Source: Microbacterium sp. H1-D42 (lineage in GTDB: Bacteria; Actinomycetota; Actinomycetes; Actinomycetales; Microbacteriaceae). Taken from it: 64,000 bases of DNA. Under the pieces are notes generated by a model. That model was not told where the DNA came from. It did not search any database and saw only the letters and a list, made by a program, of their open reading frames with translations. Both the position numbers and the translations under genes were made by a program. The stretch is from the NCBI RefSeq assembly GCF_022637555.1, contig NZ_CP093342.1:3472001-3536000 (forward strand), given 5' to 3'. Of this stretch, positions 1 to 9,790 are shown one piece after another (the first letter of the stretch is position 1; the number at the start of each line of letters is the position of its first letter).

Positions 1-1
1 C

Positions 2-1183
2 GACCTAGACGGACGCCTGCCCGTACTGTTCTGGATCCACGGCGGCGCATTCACGAACGGCTCACCGCTCGACGAGCAGCTCGATGGAGTGAGCTTGAAC
101 CACGCCGGCGTCGTGCTCGTGTCAGCCTCCTACCGCCTGGGATTCGAGGGGTTCGGTCACGTCGACGGCGCGGTGCCCAACCGCGGCGTGCACGATTGGC
201 TGGCAGCACTCGAGTGGGTGCGGCACAGCATCCGCTCCTTCGGCGGAGACCCCGATCGGGTGACCGTCGGCGGCCACTCTGCCGGAGGCGGTGCGGCGCT
301 GACGCTGCTCGGGATGCCCGGGGCGCAGCATCTGTTCCACCGGGCGTTCTCGCTCTCCGGTGCTCTCGCCGACGTCGCACCGGCGCGGGCGCGCGAGCGC
401 ACGCGCCGGCTCGCGGCGCTGGCGCGGGTGGAAGCCGCGAACCTGCCCGACGTCGCCAGCGAGCAACTCGCCGTCCTGCTGCGGAAGGCTGCGAGCGCTC
501 AGCAGGGCGACGCAGCACGCGCGGAGCGACTGCGCGAGGGCCTGCCATGGGGCCCGGTCGTGGACGGCGACCTGGTGCACCTGCCAGTCGCCGAGGCGGC
601 CCGCGCCGGGATCGGCGCCGACAAAGCGCTGCTCATCGGGGCCGCGGATGACGAGTTCACCCCGGCCCAGAGGTCCAGGCAAGACGCCCTGGATGAGCTG
701 GACATCGATCGGATGCTGCTGCCGTTTCTCATGGATGTGTCGGTGCGGGCTGCCTATCTGGCGGTGAACGTGGAATCGGCGGCGCGGGGCAACGCCGACT
801 TGCTAGGTCGTCTGATGAGCGACGGCATCTGCCGCGCACTCGTGCCGCAGCTCGCCGACCTGCGGGCACGCGCTCATGCACCGACGTGGACCTACCGGTT
901 CGGCTGGCGATCTCCCGTCACCGGATCGGCGAGCCACACGATCGACCTTCCGTTCTGGTTCGACGGCCTCGGCAAGGACCGCGCCCGGCGCCTGCTCGGC
1001 GATGGCGCCCCGCAGCCGCTCGCCAATGACATGCATGCCGCACTCGTGCACTTCGTGCGCGGTATCGATCCGGGGTGGCCGGCCTGGCGGCCCGGGATGC
1101 CGGTGACCAGGCAGTACGGCCTGGCCGAACCGACCTCCGAGACCGCATACGCGTCGGTGCGGCCGCTGGTTCCTGCAGGATGA
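2..1183 (+). CDS. carboxylesterase, type B family (5' end outside window)
   Basis: The reading frame is open from the left edge, so the N-terminus is missing; about 393 residues are visible. The fragment shows the type-B carboxylesterase signature: an oxyanion-hole HGGAF near visible codon 13, the nucleophile elbow GGHSAGGG (serine near codon 93), and a late SHTIDLPFWF stretch that fits the catalytic histidine region. It should hydrolyse carboxylic esters; the substrate cannot be read from sequence. It runs convergently to the large secreted propeller gene and is separated from it by a strong hairpin. Its position beside a set of esterases and a LacI-type operator group suggests carbohydrate ester removal, but no operator copy is visible for this gene itself. 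Confidence 0.85.
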   Translation, partial: DLDGRLPVLFWIHGGAFTNGSPLDEQLDGVSLNHAGVVLVSASYRLGFEGFGHVDGAVPNRGVHDWLAALEWVRHSIRSFGGDPDRVTVGGHSAGGGAALTLLGMPGAQHLFHRAFSLSGALADVAPARARERTRRLAALARVEAANLPDVASEQLAVLLRKAASAQQGDAARAERLREGLPWGPVVDGDLVHLPVAEAARAGIGADKALLIGAADDEFTPAQRSRQDALDELDIDRMLLPFLMDVSVRAAYLAVNVESAARGNADLLGRLMSDGICRALVPQLADLRARAHAPTWTYRFGWRSPVTGSASHTIDLPFWFDGLGKDRARRLLGDGAPQPLANDMHAALVHFVRGIDPGWPAWRPGMPVTRQYGLAEPTSETAYASVRPLVPAG

Positions 1184-1209
1184 ACAGCCGCCCCGATGCC
1201 TGATCCAAG

Positions 1210-1241
1210 GGGTGTGCGCGGGTCGGATCCCGCGCACACCC
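1210..1241. terminator. bidirectional hairpin between convergent genes
   Basis: A perfect 13-bp inverted repeat (GGGTGTGCGCGGG and its complement) with a 6-nt loop lies between the convergent stop codons at 1183 and 1248. No long T-tract follows, as is common in high-GC actinobacteria, so termination is inferred from position and stem strength. Confidence 0.7.
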
Positions 1242-1247
1242 TGCCGC

Positions 1248-4178
1248 TCACTTCAGCGAGCAGCCTTGCACGGCGCCGGAGATCGCGTTCGGCTCCCCCT
1301 GATCGTCAACGCCTGCGACATTGCCGCCGCACATCAGTGCACCCCGCACGTCGTTGCCGACGAACACAACTGGACCACGCGCGTTGGTGATTGCAGTGGC
1401 GCCCGAGATGCGGGATCCGATGATGCTCACTGCCGTCGCGCCATCGGCGGTGAGTCCGCCGCGCACGGTGCTGCGCTCGAGGCGCAGCTCGCTGCCTTCA
1501 GCGACTGTGACGCTGCCCTGTATCGTGACGTCAGCGCCGCACACCACGTCGCCGCCGGCCACGACCAGGCCGCCGGAGACGACCTTGTCGAGTTGCACCG
1601 TGCACGCCCTCTCACCGCGTGCCACGTCGTAGCGGAACACGTACGGCCCGTGGGAGAAGAAGATGTCTCCGTCAGCATCCGCGACGGCATTCATCAGCGG
1701 TGAGCCCGTCACCGTCGTGGGAACGATGTCGGTGTAGGCCATCGTCTCAGGATCGATCCGGAAGAACGAGAACCGGTTGGAGCCGTAGACGTCACCGTCG
1801 GCGCCGATCGCGAGATTCGCCCACGCCCATACGGTTCCCGAGCCGTACCGATGACGGAGGAGCTTCTCGGAGTAGACGATCTCCTCCGTCGCCGGGTCGT
1901 ACTTGAACACGGTGTCCTCGGAGACTCCCCAGATGAGCCCATCAGGGCCGACGATGAGCCCGGTGATGCCCTCGTCCCCCTCCACTGGCACGAGGTCGCG
2001 AACCACCGTCTCGGTCTTCGGATCCCACACGATGAAGTGGCCCTGTGTCTGCCCGGAAGTCGGCGCCGCGAGCGCCCCGTCGATCGTCGTGCCGATGTAG
2101 ACCAGACCGTCGTGCGCGAGCACGCTCACCACGGACTGATCCGTGACGATCTCGGTGGTGTACGTGGTGCGCTCGCCACTGGCGAAGTCGTAGCGGGTGA
2201 GCGCGCCCTGGTTCTTTCCGTAGGCGCCGACGCTGCCCATGTACGTGCTGTCGGTCTCGGCGTCGTAGGCGAGGCCGAACGGACGATCCTGCCCCTCATC
2301 CTCGAGGGAGTACACCTGGCGGGGCGCCGCACCGGTCGCCGGGTCGTACTCCATGAGCTTGGCATGTCCGTACGCGCCGAGCAGCAGCTTGCCGTCCCGG
2401 TTGACGGCGCTCTCGTACTGTCCGGACTGCAGCGAATCACCTGGTGTGCCGGTCTCCTCGTCGAACGGCGCGAGACCGATCAGGTAGCCGGATGCGTACA
2501 TCGAGTCGGGGCCGGTGAACAGTCGCTGCACACTGGTCGGGGTCGCATAGGTGATGCTGTGCGAATCCGATACGCCCTTCGCCGGGTTCACCCTGATCAC
2601 GCCCTTGCTGGTGGAGGCGATCAGCGTCCATCCCTCCCAGCCCGCTTCATCGGACTCCACCCAGTACCCGTCGTTCAGGTAACCATTCGCCGGGATGCCC
2701 AGATCGCGGCGTGTGCCATTGGTGGCGTCGAACTCCCAGAACGTCCTCCCGAACACGTAGATATAGTGCTCCGGCTGATCCGGTCGGGGCGTCACCCAGT
2801 AACCGTGCATCTCAGGGCCATCGCCCTTCCAGTACTGCACCTGATCGTCGGCGCCGATCACGATGATCTGGTTGGAGATGCGCGCGAACAGCCGGTCGTC
2901 GACGAACGTGAAGGTCGAGGCGAACGATTCGGTCGTGGAGCCAGGCGCGGTCTGCTCGTTCAACAGCGCGGTTTTCGTGCCATCCGGCGCCACCTTCCAG
3001 ATCTGTGCGCTGCTCCCACCCGCACCGACGTACAGGTAGCCCCGCTCCTGATCGAAAGCGAGTCCGTGGATGTACTTCTGGCTGGAGTCGACCGCGCCCA
3101 GGTTCGCGATGACGTCGGTCACCGGGTCATAGCGGAACAGCAGTCCCTTCGGGTAGGTGCCGAGGTACATCTCACCGTCGTGTCCGGCGGCCATCGACCA
3201 CGTGTAGCCGTCTGCGGGGGTGGACGGATTGATCACCCCGATCCTGCGGGCCTTCGTCGTCTCAGGGTCATACACCCACAGGCTGTAGTCCCCGTCGGTA
3301 GCGACGTAGATCCTGCCGTCGCTCGATCGGCGGATCTCCTGGGCGAAGCCGGATCCCGGCAGCGGCACCCTGCGCACGATCTCACCGTCGTCCAGACGCG
3401 CCACGACCAGGGTCGCCGGATACCCTGTCGACTCGACGCCCTTGAAGACCCCATAGCTCATCCAGACACCGCCCTCTTGACCGATCACCGCGTTCTTGGT
3501 GATCCTGCTGCCGACCGGCGTTCCCGTGTACGTCAGGTTCGGATCGTTCGCGACGACGAGGTCGGGCACCGACGGCGGAACCGGACGCTCGTGCCCGGAT
3601 TCGCCTTTCAGTCCGAAGTAGACGTCGTCAAGGTACGCGTCGACGACTGGCGCGTTGCCGGCGTAGATCATGATCTGCGCCTGAGCGGCCCCGGCTGGCG
3701 AGTCGAAGTCGAGGAACGCGCGCTCCCACTTGTCCTCCTCGGTGCGCACCGTCTGCCAGCTGGACGCCAACTGCGTGCCGCTATCGTCGAGGAAGTACGT
3801 CCAGACGCTGAAGCTGCCGGACACCTTGTACACCTCGAGATTGACCTCGTACGCGGTCCGCTCCTCGACCGGCATCGCGGTGCTGATCACGCCCCCGCCG
3901 TACGACGTCGATGTGTCGTCGACATGCAGGCTCTGCGCGCCGACGGTGGTGTTCGAAGTCGAGACCTTGAAGTAGTCGCTGCTGCGAGTCGACCACGGGG
4001 CCCAGCCGTCGAGTTCGGCGAGCGTGGCGCCCGATTCGAAGCTCGCATCGACGAGCAGATTCGCATCCGGGTCGGTTGCGGCAACCGCGGATTCGTCGGT
4101 CTGGAGCGGGTTGGCGAGCGTCGTCACGATGAGCGCAGCCGCGGCCACTCCCACCAGCGTTCTTGATCGGGGAATCAT
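1248..4178 (-). CDS. large secreted beta-propeller protein with N-terminal carbohydrate-binding-like domain
   Basis: A 976-residue protein starting at the ATG at 4178, which has an AGGAG box just upstream; longer starts would run through the operator at 4237. Residues 1-35 form a Sec signal peptide (basic start, hydrophobic run, AVAA-type cleavage). Residues 40-200 resemble a galactose-binding or CBM4/9-like jelly roll (NLLVDASFESG opening). The middle is a run of blade-like repeats with DPET, YDPAT and GQDRPFGLAYD motifs, typical of NHL/SMP-30/PQQ-like propellers. The last 110 residues are a small parallel beta-helix-like repeat containing cysteines, ending GAVQGCSLK. No LPXTG anchor is present. 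It is a full-length paralogue of the 6728-9661 product. Catalytic function is unknown; a polysaccharide lyase or a glycan-binding role are both possible. Confidence 0.8.
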   Translation of the reverse strand: MIPRSRTLVGVAAAALIVTTLANPLQTDESAVAATDPDANLLVDASFESGATLAELDGWAPWSTRSSDYFKVSTSNTTVGAQSLHVDDTSTSYGGGVISTAMPVEERTAYEVNLEVYKVSGSFSVWTYFLDDSGTQLASSWQTVRTEEDKWERAFLDFDSPAGAAQAQIMIYAGNAPVVDAYLDDVYFGLKGESGHERPVPPSVPDLVVANDPNLTYTGTPVGSRITKNAVIGQEGGVWMSYGVFKGVESTGYPATLVVARLDDGEIVRRVPLPGSGFAQEIRRSSDGRIYVATDGDYSLWVYDPETTKARRIGVINPSTPADGYTWSMAAGHDGEMYLGTYPKGLLFRYDPVTDVIANLGAVDSSQKYIHGLAFDQERGYLYVGAGGSSAQIWKVAPDGTKTALLNEQTAPGSTTESFASTFTFVDDRLFARISNQIIVIGADDQVQYWKGDGPEMHGYWVTPRPDQPEHYIYVFGRTFWEFDATNGTRRDLGIPANGYLNDGYWVESDEAGWEGWTLIASTSKGVIRVNPAKGVSDSHSITYATPTSVQRLFTGPDSMYASGYLIGLAPFDEETGTPGDSLQSGQYESAVNRDGKLLLGAYGHAKLMEYDPATGAAPRQVYSLEDEGQDRPFGLAYDAETDSTYMGSVGAYGKNQGALTRYDFASGERTTYTTEIVTDQSVVSVLAHDGLVYIGTTIDGALAAPTSGQTQGHFIVWDPKTETVVRDLVPVEGDEGITGLIVGPDGLIWGVSEDTVFKYDPATEEIVYSEKLLRHRYGSGTVWAWANLAIGADGDVYGSNRFSFFRIDPETMAYTDIVPTTVTGSPLMNAVADADGDIFFSHGPYVFRYDVARGERACTVQLDKVVSGGLVVAGGDVVCGADVTIQGSVTVAEGSELRLERSTVRGGLTADGATAVSIIGSRISGATAITNARGPVVFVGNDVRGALMCGGNVAGVDDQGEPNAISGAVQGCSLK

Positions 4179-4236
4179 GGTGCTTCTCCTGTGTTGTCGG
4201 GCCTCATTGCCGAAGAACAGCGCAACCGGCGACTCT

Positions 4237-4250
4237 TGCAATCGGTTGCA
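4237..4250. promoter_or_regulatory. LacI-type operator TGCAATCGGTTGCA (copy 1)
   Basis: A 14-bp near-palindrome with the central CG of LacI-family sites. It lies between the divergent propeller gene (start 4178) and DUF4127 gene (start 4273), so one site can control both. Two more identical copies (one inverted) occur at 9712 and 10721. Confidence 0.8.
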
Positions 4251-4272
4251 GAAGCAGGCTACCGTTAGATCC

Positions 4273-5781
4273 ATGAGCGCACAAGACCCTCACCCGACGC
4301 GTATCGCGGTGCTGCCACCTGACGAACGGCCCAACACCGCCGGATACGCGCAGCAGATCGGCGCGTGCTGCGGAGCCGAGGTCATCCTGCCTCCTGCGCC
4401 ACTGATGCCCCGCTTCCGAGAGCCCGCGGATCGCGATGCCCTGGCCGCTTGGCTGCGTGAGATCGACCCCTCCGCGGATGCCCACGTGATCTCTCTCGAC
4501 CTGCTGGTGCACGGTGGGCTGGTGCCATCGCGACTGACGCACGACCGCCTCGGCGACGCGATCCCGAGGCTCGAGGTGCTCCGCGAACTGAGCGCACCGA
4601 TCTCGGCATATCAGGTGGTCACCCGACTGCCCCACTACGACAACTCGAGCCGCAGCAGGCAGGAGCCCGAGTACTGGAGCACCCATGGCCGCAAGATGTT
4701 CGCACTCTCCCAGGCCTGGGACCGCTATGCGCGCGGCGAGGTGGAGACCGACGAGGTCGACACCGCGCTGGCCGACGTCCCCACCGAGTTCCGGCACGAC
4801 CTGGTGCTGCGTCGGCTGCGCAATCATGCGGTGAACCTCGCAGCGCTCGAACTCGCCGCCGAAGGTACGGTCACGGATCTGATGCTCACCTCCGATGACA
4901 CCGCTCCCCGCGGACTCCCCGCCGGCGATCGCGCCGCCCTGAGCACGTGGAACCAGCGACTCGAAACCGGTGCACTGCTGTATCCCGGCGCCGACGAGGT
5001 TCCGAGCGTTCTCGTCGCGCGCGCCGTGGCCAGTGCACGCGGAATCACGCCGCGAATCTATGTGTGCAGTCCGGACGCCGAGGGCCTGCAGCGCACGGCA
5101 CTGTACGAGGACGCGCCTATCGATGTCGGAATCGACAGGCAGATTCGCGCTCTGGGCGCTGAGCGCGTCGGGTCTGCCGGCGACGCCGACCTTGTGCTGA
5201 TGGTTCACGCTCCGTCCATGGAACCCGGCGACTGGACCGGGGCGCCGATCACGCAGGACAGCACGGCGGCGAGCGCGCTGGTCGCTGCCGAGACCATCGA
5301 TCACATCGCCGCCGGCCGTCGGGTCGCACTCGCCGATGTGCGCTATGCGAACGGCTCCGACCCCACCCTGCTCACCATGCTCGACGAGGCGTGCGCGCTC
5401 AGCCGCTTGGAGGCCTATGGCGGCTGGAACACGGCGGGGAACACTGTGGGCACCACATTGGCGGCCGGGGTGAGCGCGCTGCTGGACGATGGCGAGACGG
5501 CGACGGCCGCGCGTCGGCGCTTCCTGTTCGCGAAGATCATCGAGGATGGCTACTACCTGCCGACGCTGCGCGTGCAGTTGCAGCAGGAGTTCCGCGACCG
5601 CGGTCTCGCAGAGCCTCCCCTCGACGAGCTGCCCGCGCTCGGCGAACGGGTCGCGCGGGATGTCACTTCTTGGGCATCCGGAGTCCACGCGCTCCGCGGA
5701 GTGCAGGTGACGAACGTATCGTGGCCGAGGGAGTACCTGTTCACCATCGACTTCGACGTGGATGCTGAGCGCGCTCCGTGA
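4273..5781 (+). CDS. DUF4127 family protein
   Basis: A 502-residue soluble protein without signal peptide or membrane segment. The N-terminal LPPDERPNTAGY motif and the internal SLDLLVHGGLVPSR segment are hallmarks of DUF4127, a family without an established biochemical role to my knowledge. The start is the ATG at 4273; an in-frame start further up would read through the LacI-type operator. The stop overlaps the start of the following hydrolase (GTGA, 4 bp), so the two are translationally coupled. Context suggests a cytoplasmic step in use of the carbohydrate handled by the two secreted propeller proteins, but this is inference only. The family assignment rests on remembered motifs. Confidence 0.75.
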   Translation: MSAQDPHPTRIAVLPPDERPNTAGYAQQIGACCGAEVILPPAPLMPRFREPADRDALAAWLREIDPSADAHVISLDLLVHGGLVPSRLTHDRLGDAIPRLEVLRELSAPISAYQVVTRLPHYDNSSRSRQEPEYWSTHGRKMFALSQAWDRYARGEVETDEVDTALADVPTEFRHDLVLRRLRNHAVNLAALELAAEGTVTDLMLTSDDTAPRGLPAGDRAALSTWNQRLETGALLYPGADEVPSVLVARAVASARGITPRIYVCSPDAEGLQRTALYEDAPIDVGIDRQIRALGAERVGSAGDADLVLMVHAPSMEPGDWTGAPITQDSTAASALVAAETIDHIAAGRRVALADVRYANGSDPTLLTMLDEACALSRLEAYGGWNTAGNTVGTTLAAGVSALLDDGETATAARRRFLFAKIIEDGYYLPTLRVQLQQEFRDRGLAEPPLDELPALGERVARDVTSWASGVHALRGVQVTNVSWPREYLFTIDFDVDAERAP

Positions 5782-6662
5782 CCGAGGCGGACATTCTGCG
5801 CCGCGAGTGGATCGAGCTGCTCGGTGCACAGCCCGCGTCGGATGCCGCGATCCACGTCGGCGATCTGCAGACCGACGGCGCGATTCGTCGCATCCCCGTC
5901 GAAGTGCGCAGTTACGGCCTTCGACAGGTGCTGCGGCTCGCACTTCCCATCGGTGACTCGCCGTGCCCCGTGATCGTGCTGCCGTTCTACGACACCCAGG
6001 TGCTGTTCGGCGAGGCGAGCGCCCTCTATCCAGACCCGAACGCCCACCCGACACGCGCCTTCGCAAGCGAGATGCTCGCGGCGGGCCTGGGAGTGCTCGC
6101 AGTGCCGTGGTGGGCCGAGACGATCGCGCATGCCGCGCCGACGGTCGAGCTGCATGCGCGATACGGCCCCGTGGCGGAAGACCACCTGATCCGGCATCCG
6201 ATGGTCACCGGACTGGGGCGCAGCGTCTCCGATCTGCGACTCGCGGTCGACGCGCTCTCCGATATCAAACAGGTGGACAGCCACCGCATCGGCATGTTCG
6301 GACATTCCCTCGGCGGCAAGCTCTCACTCTTCGCGTCCGCACTGGACACGCGCATCGCCGCCGCGGTGACGCATGAGCCCGGTCTCGGTTTCGCGCACTC
6401 GAACTGGAGTGATCCGTGGTACTTCGGCGCGCGCGTGCCGACCGACCGCGATCTCGACGAGCTGCTGCGACTGGTCGCACCCCGTCCGATCCTCTACGTC
6501 GGCGGCGGCGCCGCGGACGGCGCCCACAACGAAGCGCTCGCGCGAGCTGCATTCAGTACTGATTCGCGGATCGAGATGCTGCACCACACCAAAGGCCACC
6601 CACTGCCTGAGGATCTGCTCAGGCAGATGATCCGCTGGCTCGATCGAAGACTCGCAGCCTGA
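5778..6662 (+). CDS. alpha/beta hydrolase, acetyl-esterase / dienelactone-hydrolase-like
   Basis: A 294-residue cytoplasmic hydrolase starting with GTG inside the stop of the DUF4127 gene. The nucleophile elbow GHSLGG places the serine near residue 177. A VGGGAADGAHNE stretch can supply the aspartate and HHTKGHPLPEDLL the histidine. The overall plan resembles cephalosporin-C deacetylase/acetylxylan-esterase-like and dienelactone-hydrolase-like enzymes. It probably removes acyl groups from an imported sugar derivative, judging from coupling to the DUF4127 gene and from the operator at 4237 that controls both. A strong hairpin follows the stop codon. Confidence 0.8.
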   Translation: MTEADILRREWIELLGAQPASDAAIHVGDLQTDGAIRRIPVEVRSYGLRQVLRLALPIGDSPCPVIVLPFYDTQVLFGEASALYPDPNAHPTRAFASEMLAAGLGVLAVPWWAETIAHAAPTVELHARYGPVAEDHLIRHPMVTGLGRSVSDLRLAVDALSDIKQVDSHRIGMFGHSLGGKLSLFASALDTRIAAAVTHEPGLGFAHSNWSDPWYFGARVPTDRDLDELLRLVAPRPILYVGGGAADGAHNEALARAAFSTDSRIEMLHHTKGHPLPEDLLRQMIRWLDRRLAA

Positions 6663-6674
6663 GCGGAAGAAGAC

Positions 6675-6714
6675 CGTGGGTTGCCGAGCGAACGCACTCG
6701 CTCGGCAACCCACG
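6675..6714. terminator. bidirectional terminator-like hairpin
   Basis: A perfect 17-bp inverted repeat (CGTGGGTTGCCGAGCGA and its complement) with a 6-nt loop, between the convergent stops at 6662 and 6728. Confidence 0.8.
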
Positions 6715-6727
6715 ATTCATGTGCCGC

Positions 6728-9661
6728 TCAGAGCCCGGCGCATTGGCCCTGAAGTGAACCGCTCACCAGGTTCGCCTGCTCCTCCCTGTCCGGCTCGGCC
6801 GCGTTGTCAGTGCACTGCAACGACCCGCGCACCTCGTTTCCGGCGAACACGAACGCGCCCGCAGTGGCCGTCACCGACACCGCGCCACGTACCTGCGTGC
6901 CCCGCACCTCGATGCGCGCGGCGCCGTCCGCGTGGATCCCGCCGCGGACGTCGGCATCGCTCAGCAGGAGCGTGCCGCCGGCTTCGACCGTGATCCCGTC
7001 CTCGATGCGGATGCCGTCGACGCACGCCACTTCGCCGGATCGCACCACCAGCCCACCGGCGATGGTCTCCGTCGGCGTCTGCGTGCAGACAGTCGGGTCC
7101 GTCTCCTTCACGTCGTAGCGGAAGAGGTTGGCACCCCTGCTGAGGTAGACGTCACCGTCTTCGTCGACCGTGCTCCACTGCAGACCGTTCGCGATGCGAG
7201 TGGTCTCACCGGTCGCGGGATCGTGCACGCTGAACCGGTAGCCGGCAGTGACGTAGATCTTGCCGTCCGCACTCGACCGGTTCACGGTTCCGTACGCCCA
7301 GTACGTCGTCCCGGCGGAGTACCGGCCGCCGACCGTTCCCTCGACCGTCGACTCGCCCGTCGCCGGGTCGTAGGCGAACAGCACGTCCTCGGCGACTCCC
7401 CACACGACGCCATCCGGGTCGACCATGAGCCCGCCGATGCCTTCGCGTTCCTCTCCGGCGGGATCGATCGTCTTGACGACCGTCCTCGTCGCCGGATCGA
7501 ACACGATCAGCTTCCCGGCGGTGTGCCCGCTGGGCGCGGAGCCGAGTCCGCCATCGACGGTGCTGCCCAGGTAGACGAGGCCGTCGACCGCGTTGTACAC
7601 GACGGAGATGACGTTCTCGTCCTCTCCGATCTCGGTGGTCAGCCACTCGTGTTCGCCCGTCTGGGCATCCCAGATCGCGAGGCCGCCCTGCGTCATCCCG
7701 TAGGTCGCGACCGATCCCATGTAGATCTCGTCGCGATCCGGGTTGTATGCCATACCGAAGGGACGATCCTGGCCCTCGTCCGCACCGTCGAACAGCGTCG
7801 GCACCGAGCTGGTGTCAGCCGGATCGTACGCGGCGGGGTCGAGCACATCGAATCGTGCGTGCCCGTATCCGCCGAGGTAGAGCTTGCCGTCGCGGATGGC
7901 GGTCGATTCGAACTGACCGCGCTGCATGGTCGGCCCGTGCTGCTCGCCCGTCTTGTCGACCTTCGCCAGACCGATCATGTACCCCGATGCCCACACGCTG
8001 CCGTCGGGTCCGGGGAACAGCTTCTGGATCAGCGTCGGCTGCGCGAACTCGATCGGGTCGTTCGAGACGAGCTCTCCCTTCTCGAGATCCGCGACGAAGA
8101 CACCCTCCGATGAAGTGCCGTACAGCACCGCGGCGCCACTGGAGGTGTCGACCATGCCGTTGGAGAGGTACCCGCCGATGTCGATGCCGGTGGGTGCGAA
8201 CGTGTTCGTCGGAATGTCGTAGGTGAGCAGCTCACCGCCGGCAGTCGAGAAGATCGCTGTGTCGGATGCCGACCCCTGGATTATGTGGTGGCCGAAGAAG
8301 AAGCGGGTCTGATCCGGATCCCAGTGGACGACATTGCCGTCGAGGTCGAGCACGAGCATCCGAAGCCCGACCTGGGCGATGACGCGATCACCCACGATGT
8401 CCATGCGGCCCACGAACTGCGTGCCCTCGTTCAGACGCGGTGCGATCGTGTCGTCGGCGATGAGCGTCTGCTCGCCGCGACCGCCGTCGGCGATCTTCCA
8501 GATCTGCGGCACGCGTCCGCCGGAGCCGACGTAGAGGGTGTCAGTCGGGGCGTGGTACGCGATCGCGTGGATGTAGTCGATGCCCTCACCGATCCGGCGC
8601 AGCAGTTCGACCTCGTCGGTCACCGGATCCACCTGGAACAGGCGCGCATCGGGGTAGGAGCCGATGAACATCGACCCGTCTGGCCCCGGCGACATGCCGA
8701 AGGTGGAATCCTTCTCCTCGCTGATCCGGCCGAGGTCGGTGCACTCACCGGTCGCCGGATCATATCGCCACAGTTTCGAGTCGTGGTAGGTGCCCCAATA
8801 CACCCGGCCGTCGTCGGCGATGTTGAGGTTGCGGGCGTGGTCGGCGCCATCTACCGTGCAGGTGCGCAGCTGTGCACCCGTCGCGATGTCGGTCACCGCG
8901 AACGTCGCCGGGTAGCCGCTGGCCGGATTGCCCTTGAACACCTGGTAGGAGACGTGCTGTCCGTCTTCGATCCCCTGTGCCGCCTGGCTCGGGATCTGGC
9001 TCGTCACCGGGGTACCCAGGTATGAGAGCCGTTCGTCCTGCACCAGGATCTCGTCGACCGGCGAGAGCTCGGGCTCTTCTGGGGCTTCCGAGCCCAGTCC
9101 GAAGAAGACGTCGTCGATGTAGGTGTCGATGTACGCGCCGGACGACACGTACAACAGTGCTTGGGCTGCCACCGCGCCCGCCGGCGCCTCGAACGTGGCC
9201 TCGGCGCGCTCCCAAGTGCTCTTCGTGGTGCGCAGCAGCTCGTACGGCTGCTCGATCGTGTTGCCGTCGGCGTCGTCGAAGTGCACCGTCGCGCTCACCG
9301 GTCCACCGTCGACGAGGTAGTGATCGAAACTGAACTCGTAGGTCTCGCCGGCCTCGATCGGCACTGGCTCGGCGATCAGACCGCCGTTGACGATGTTCGC
9401 GTCGCGAAAGAGGCGCAGGCTCGTGTCACCGTCACTCGCGCGCTCCTGCGTGAACGACGAGATCTCCGTGCGGTTCCACAGCGGCGTCCACCCCGGAGCA
9501 TCCGCGGGGCCCGCACCCTCTTCGAAGCTCGCGTTCGTCAGAAGATTGGTCGGCTCATCGGACGCTTCCTCGGCGACAGCCGTGGTTGCGCCTGCGGCGA
9601 GCACGGCCGCGGCCACCAGCCCGGTGGCCAGCCTCCCGAGCAGCGTTCTGGATCTGATCAT
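6728..9661 (-). CDS. large secreted beta-propeller protein, paralogue of the 1248-4178 product
   Basis: A 977-residue protein with the same layout as the 1248-4178 product: signal peptide (residues 1-30, ending TTAVAEEA), a jelly-roll opening NLLTNASFEEG, a long blade-repeat region (DPATGE, GQDRPFGMAYN), and a C-terminal cysteine-containing beta-helix ending SGSLQGQCAGL. The QGQC ending is a recurrent C-terminal style in secreted actinobacterial proteins. The start at 9661 is preceded by GGAGAG. A LacI-type operator lies 51-64 bp upstream. The two paralogues are clearly diverged in sequence, which argues for old duplication and separate roles. Function is unknown; extracellular glycan binding or cleavage is inferred. 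Confidence 0.8.
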   Translation of the reverse strand: MIRSRTLLGRLATGLVAAAVLAAGATTAVAEEASDEPTNLLTNASFEEGAGPADAPGWTPLWNRTEISSFTQERASDGDTSLRLFRDANIVNGGLIAEPVPIEAGETYEFSFDHYLVDGGPVSATVHFDDADGNTIEQPYELLRTTKSTWERAEATFEAPAGAVAAQALLYVSSGAYIDTYIDDVFFGLGSEAPEEPELSPVDEILVQDERLSYLGTPVTSQIPSQAAQGIEDGQHVSYQVFKGNPASGYPATFAVTDIATGAQLRTCTVDGADHARNLNIADDGRVYWGTYHDSKLWRYDPATGECTDLGRISEEKDSTFGMSPGPDGSMFIGSYPDARLFQVDPVTDEVELLRRIGEGIDYIHAIAYHAPTDTLYVGSGGRVPQIWKIADGGRGEQTLIADDTIAPRLNEGTQFVGRMDIVGDRVIAQVGLRMLVLDLDGNVVHWDPDQTRFFFGHHIIQGSASDTAIFSTAGGELLTYDIPTNTFAPTGIDIGGYLSNGMVDTSSGAAVLYGTSSEGVFVADLEKGELVSNDPIEFAQPTLIQKLFPGPDGSVWASGYMIGLAKVDKTGEQHGPTMQRGQFESTAIRDGKLYLGGYGHARFDVLDPAAYDPADTSSVPTLFDGADEGQDRPFGMAYNPDRDEIYMGSVATYGMTQGGLAIWDAQTGEHEWLTTEIGEDENVISVVYNAVDGLVYLGSTVDGGLGSAPSGHTAGKLIVFDPATRTVVKTIDPAGEEREGIGGLMVDPDGVVWGVAEDVLFAYDPATGESTVEGTVGGRYSAGTTYWAYGTVNRSSADGKIYVTAGYRFSVHDPATGETTRIANGLQWSTVDEDGDVYLSRGANLFRYDVKETDPTVCTQTPTETIAGGLVVRSGEVACVDGIRIEDGITVEAGGTLLLSDADVRGGIHADGAARIEVRGTQVRGAVSVTATAGAFVFAGNEVRGSLQCTDNAAEPDREEQANLVSGSLQGQCAGL

Positions 9662-9711
9662 CTGAAATCTCTCCTGCCTTCCAGGTGCGTCATCGATGAG
9701 GCGCCTGTTTT

Positions 9712-9725
9712 TGCAATCGGTTGCA
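9712..9725. promoter_or_regulatory. LacI-type operator TGCAATCGGTTGCA (copy 2)
   Basis: Identical to the site at 4237. It lies upstream of the secreted propeller gene (start 9661) and just downstream of the 9791-10690 esterase gene. Confidence 0.8.
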
Positions 9726-9790
9726 GTACGGAAGGCCAGATTATCGACAACGTCGGCCGGGATCAATAGCTCCCACCGGCGGCGGTGTGA

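Noticed and set aside
1851..4166. 771-codon open frame on the plus strand
   Set aside because: It is antisense to the secreted propeller gene, has no family motif, and is rich in the His/Arg/Val mixture typical of shadow frames in high-GC DNA.
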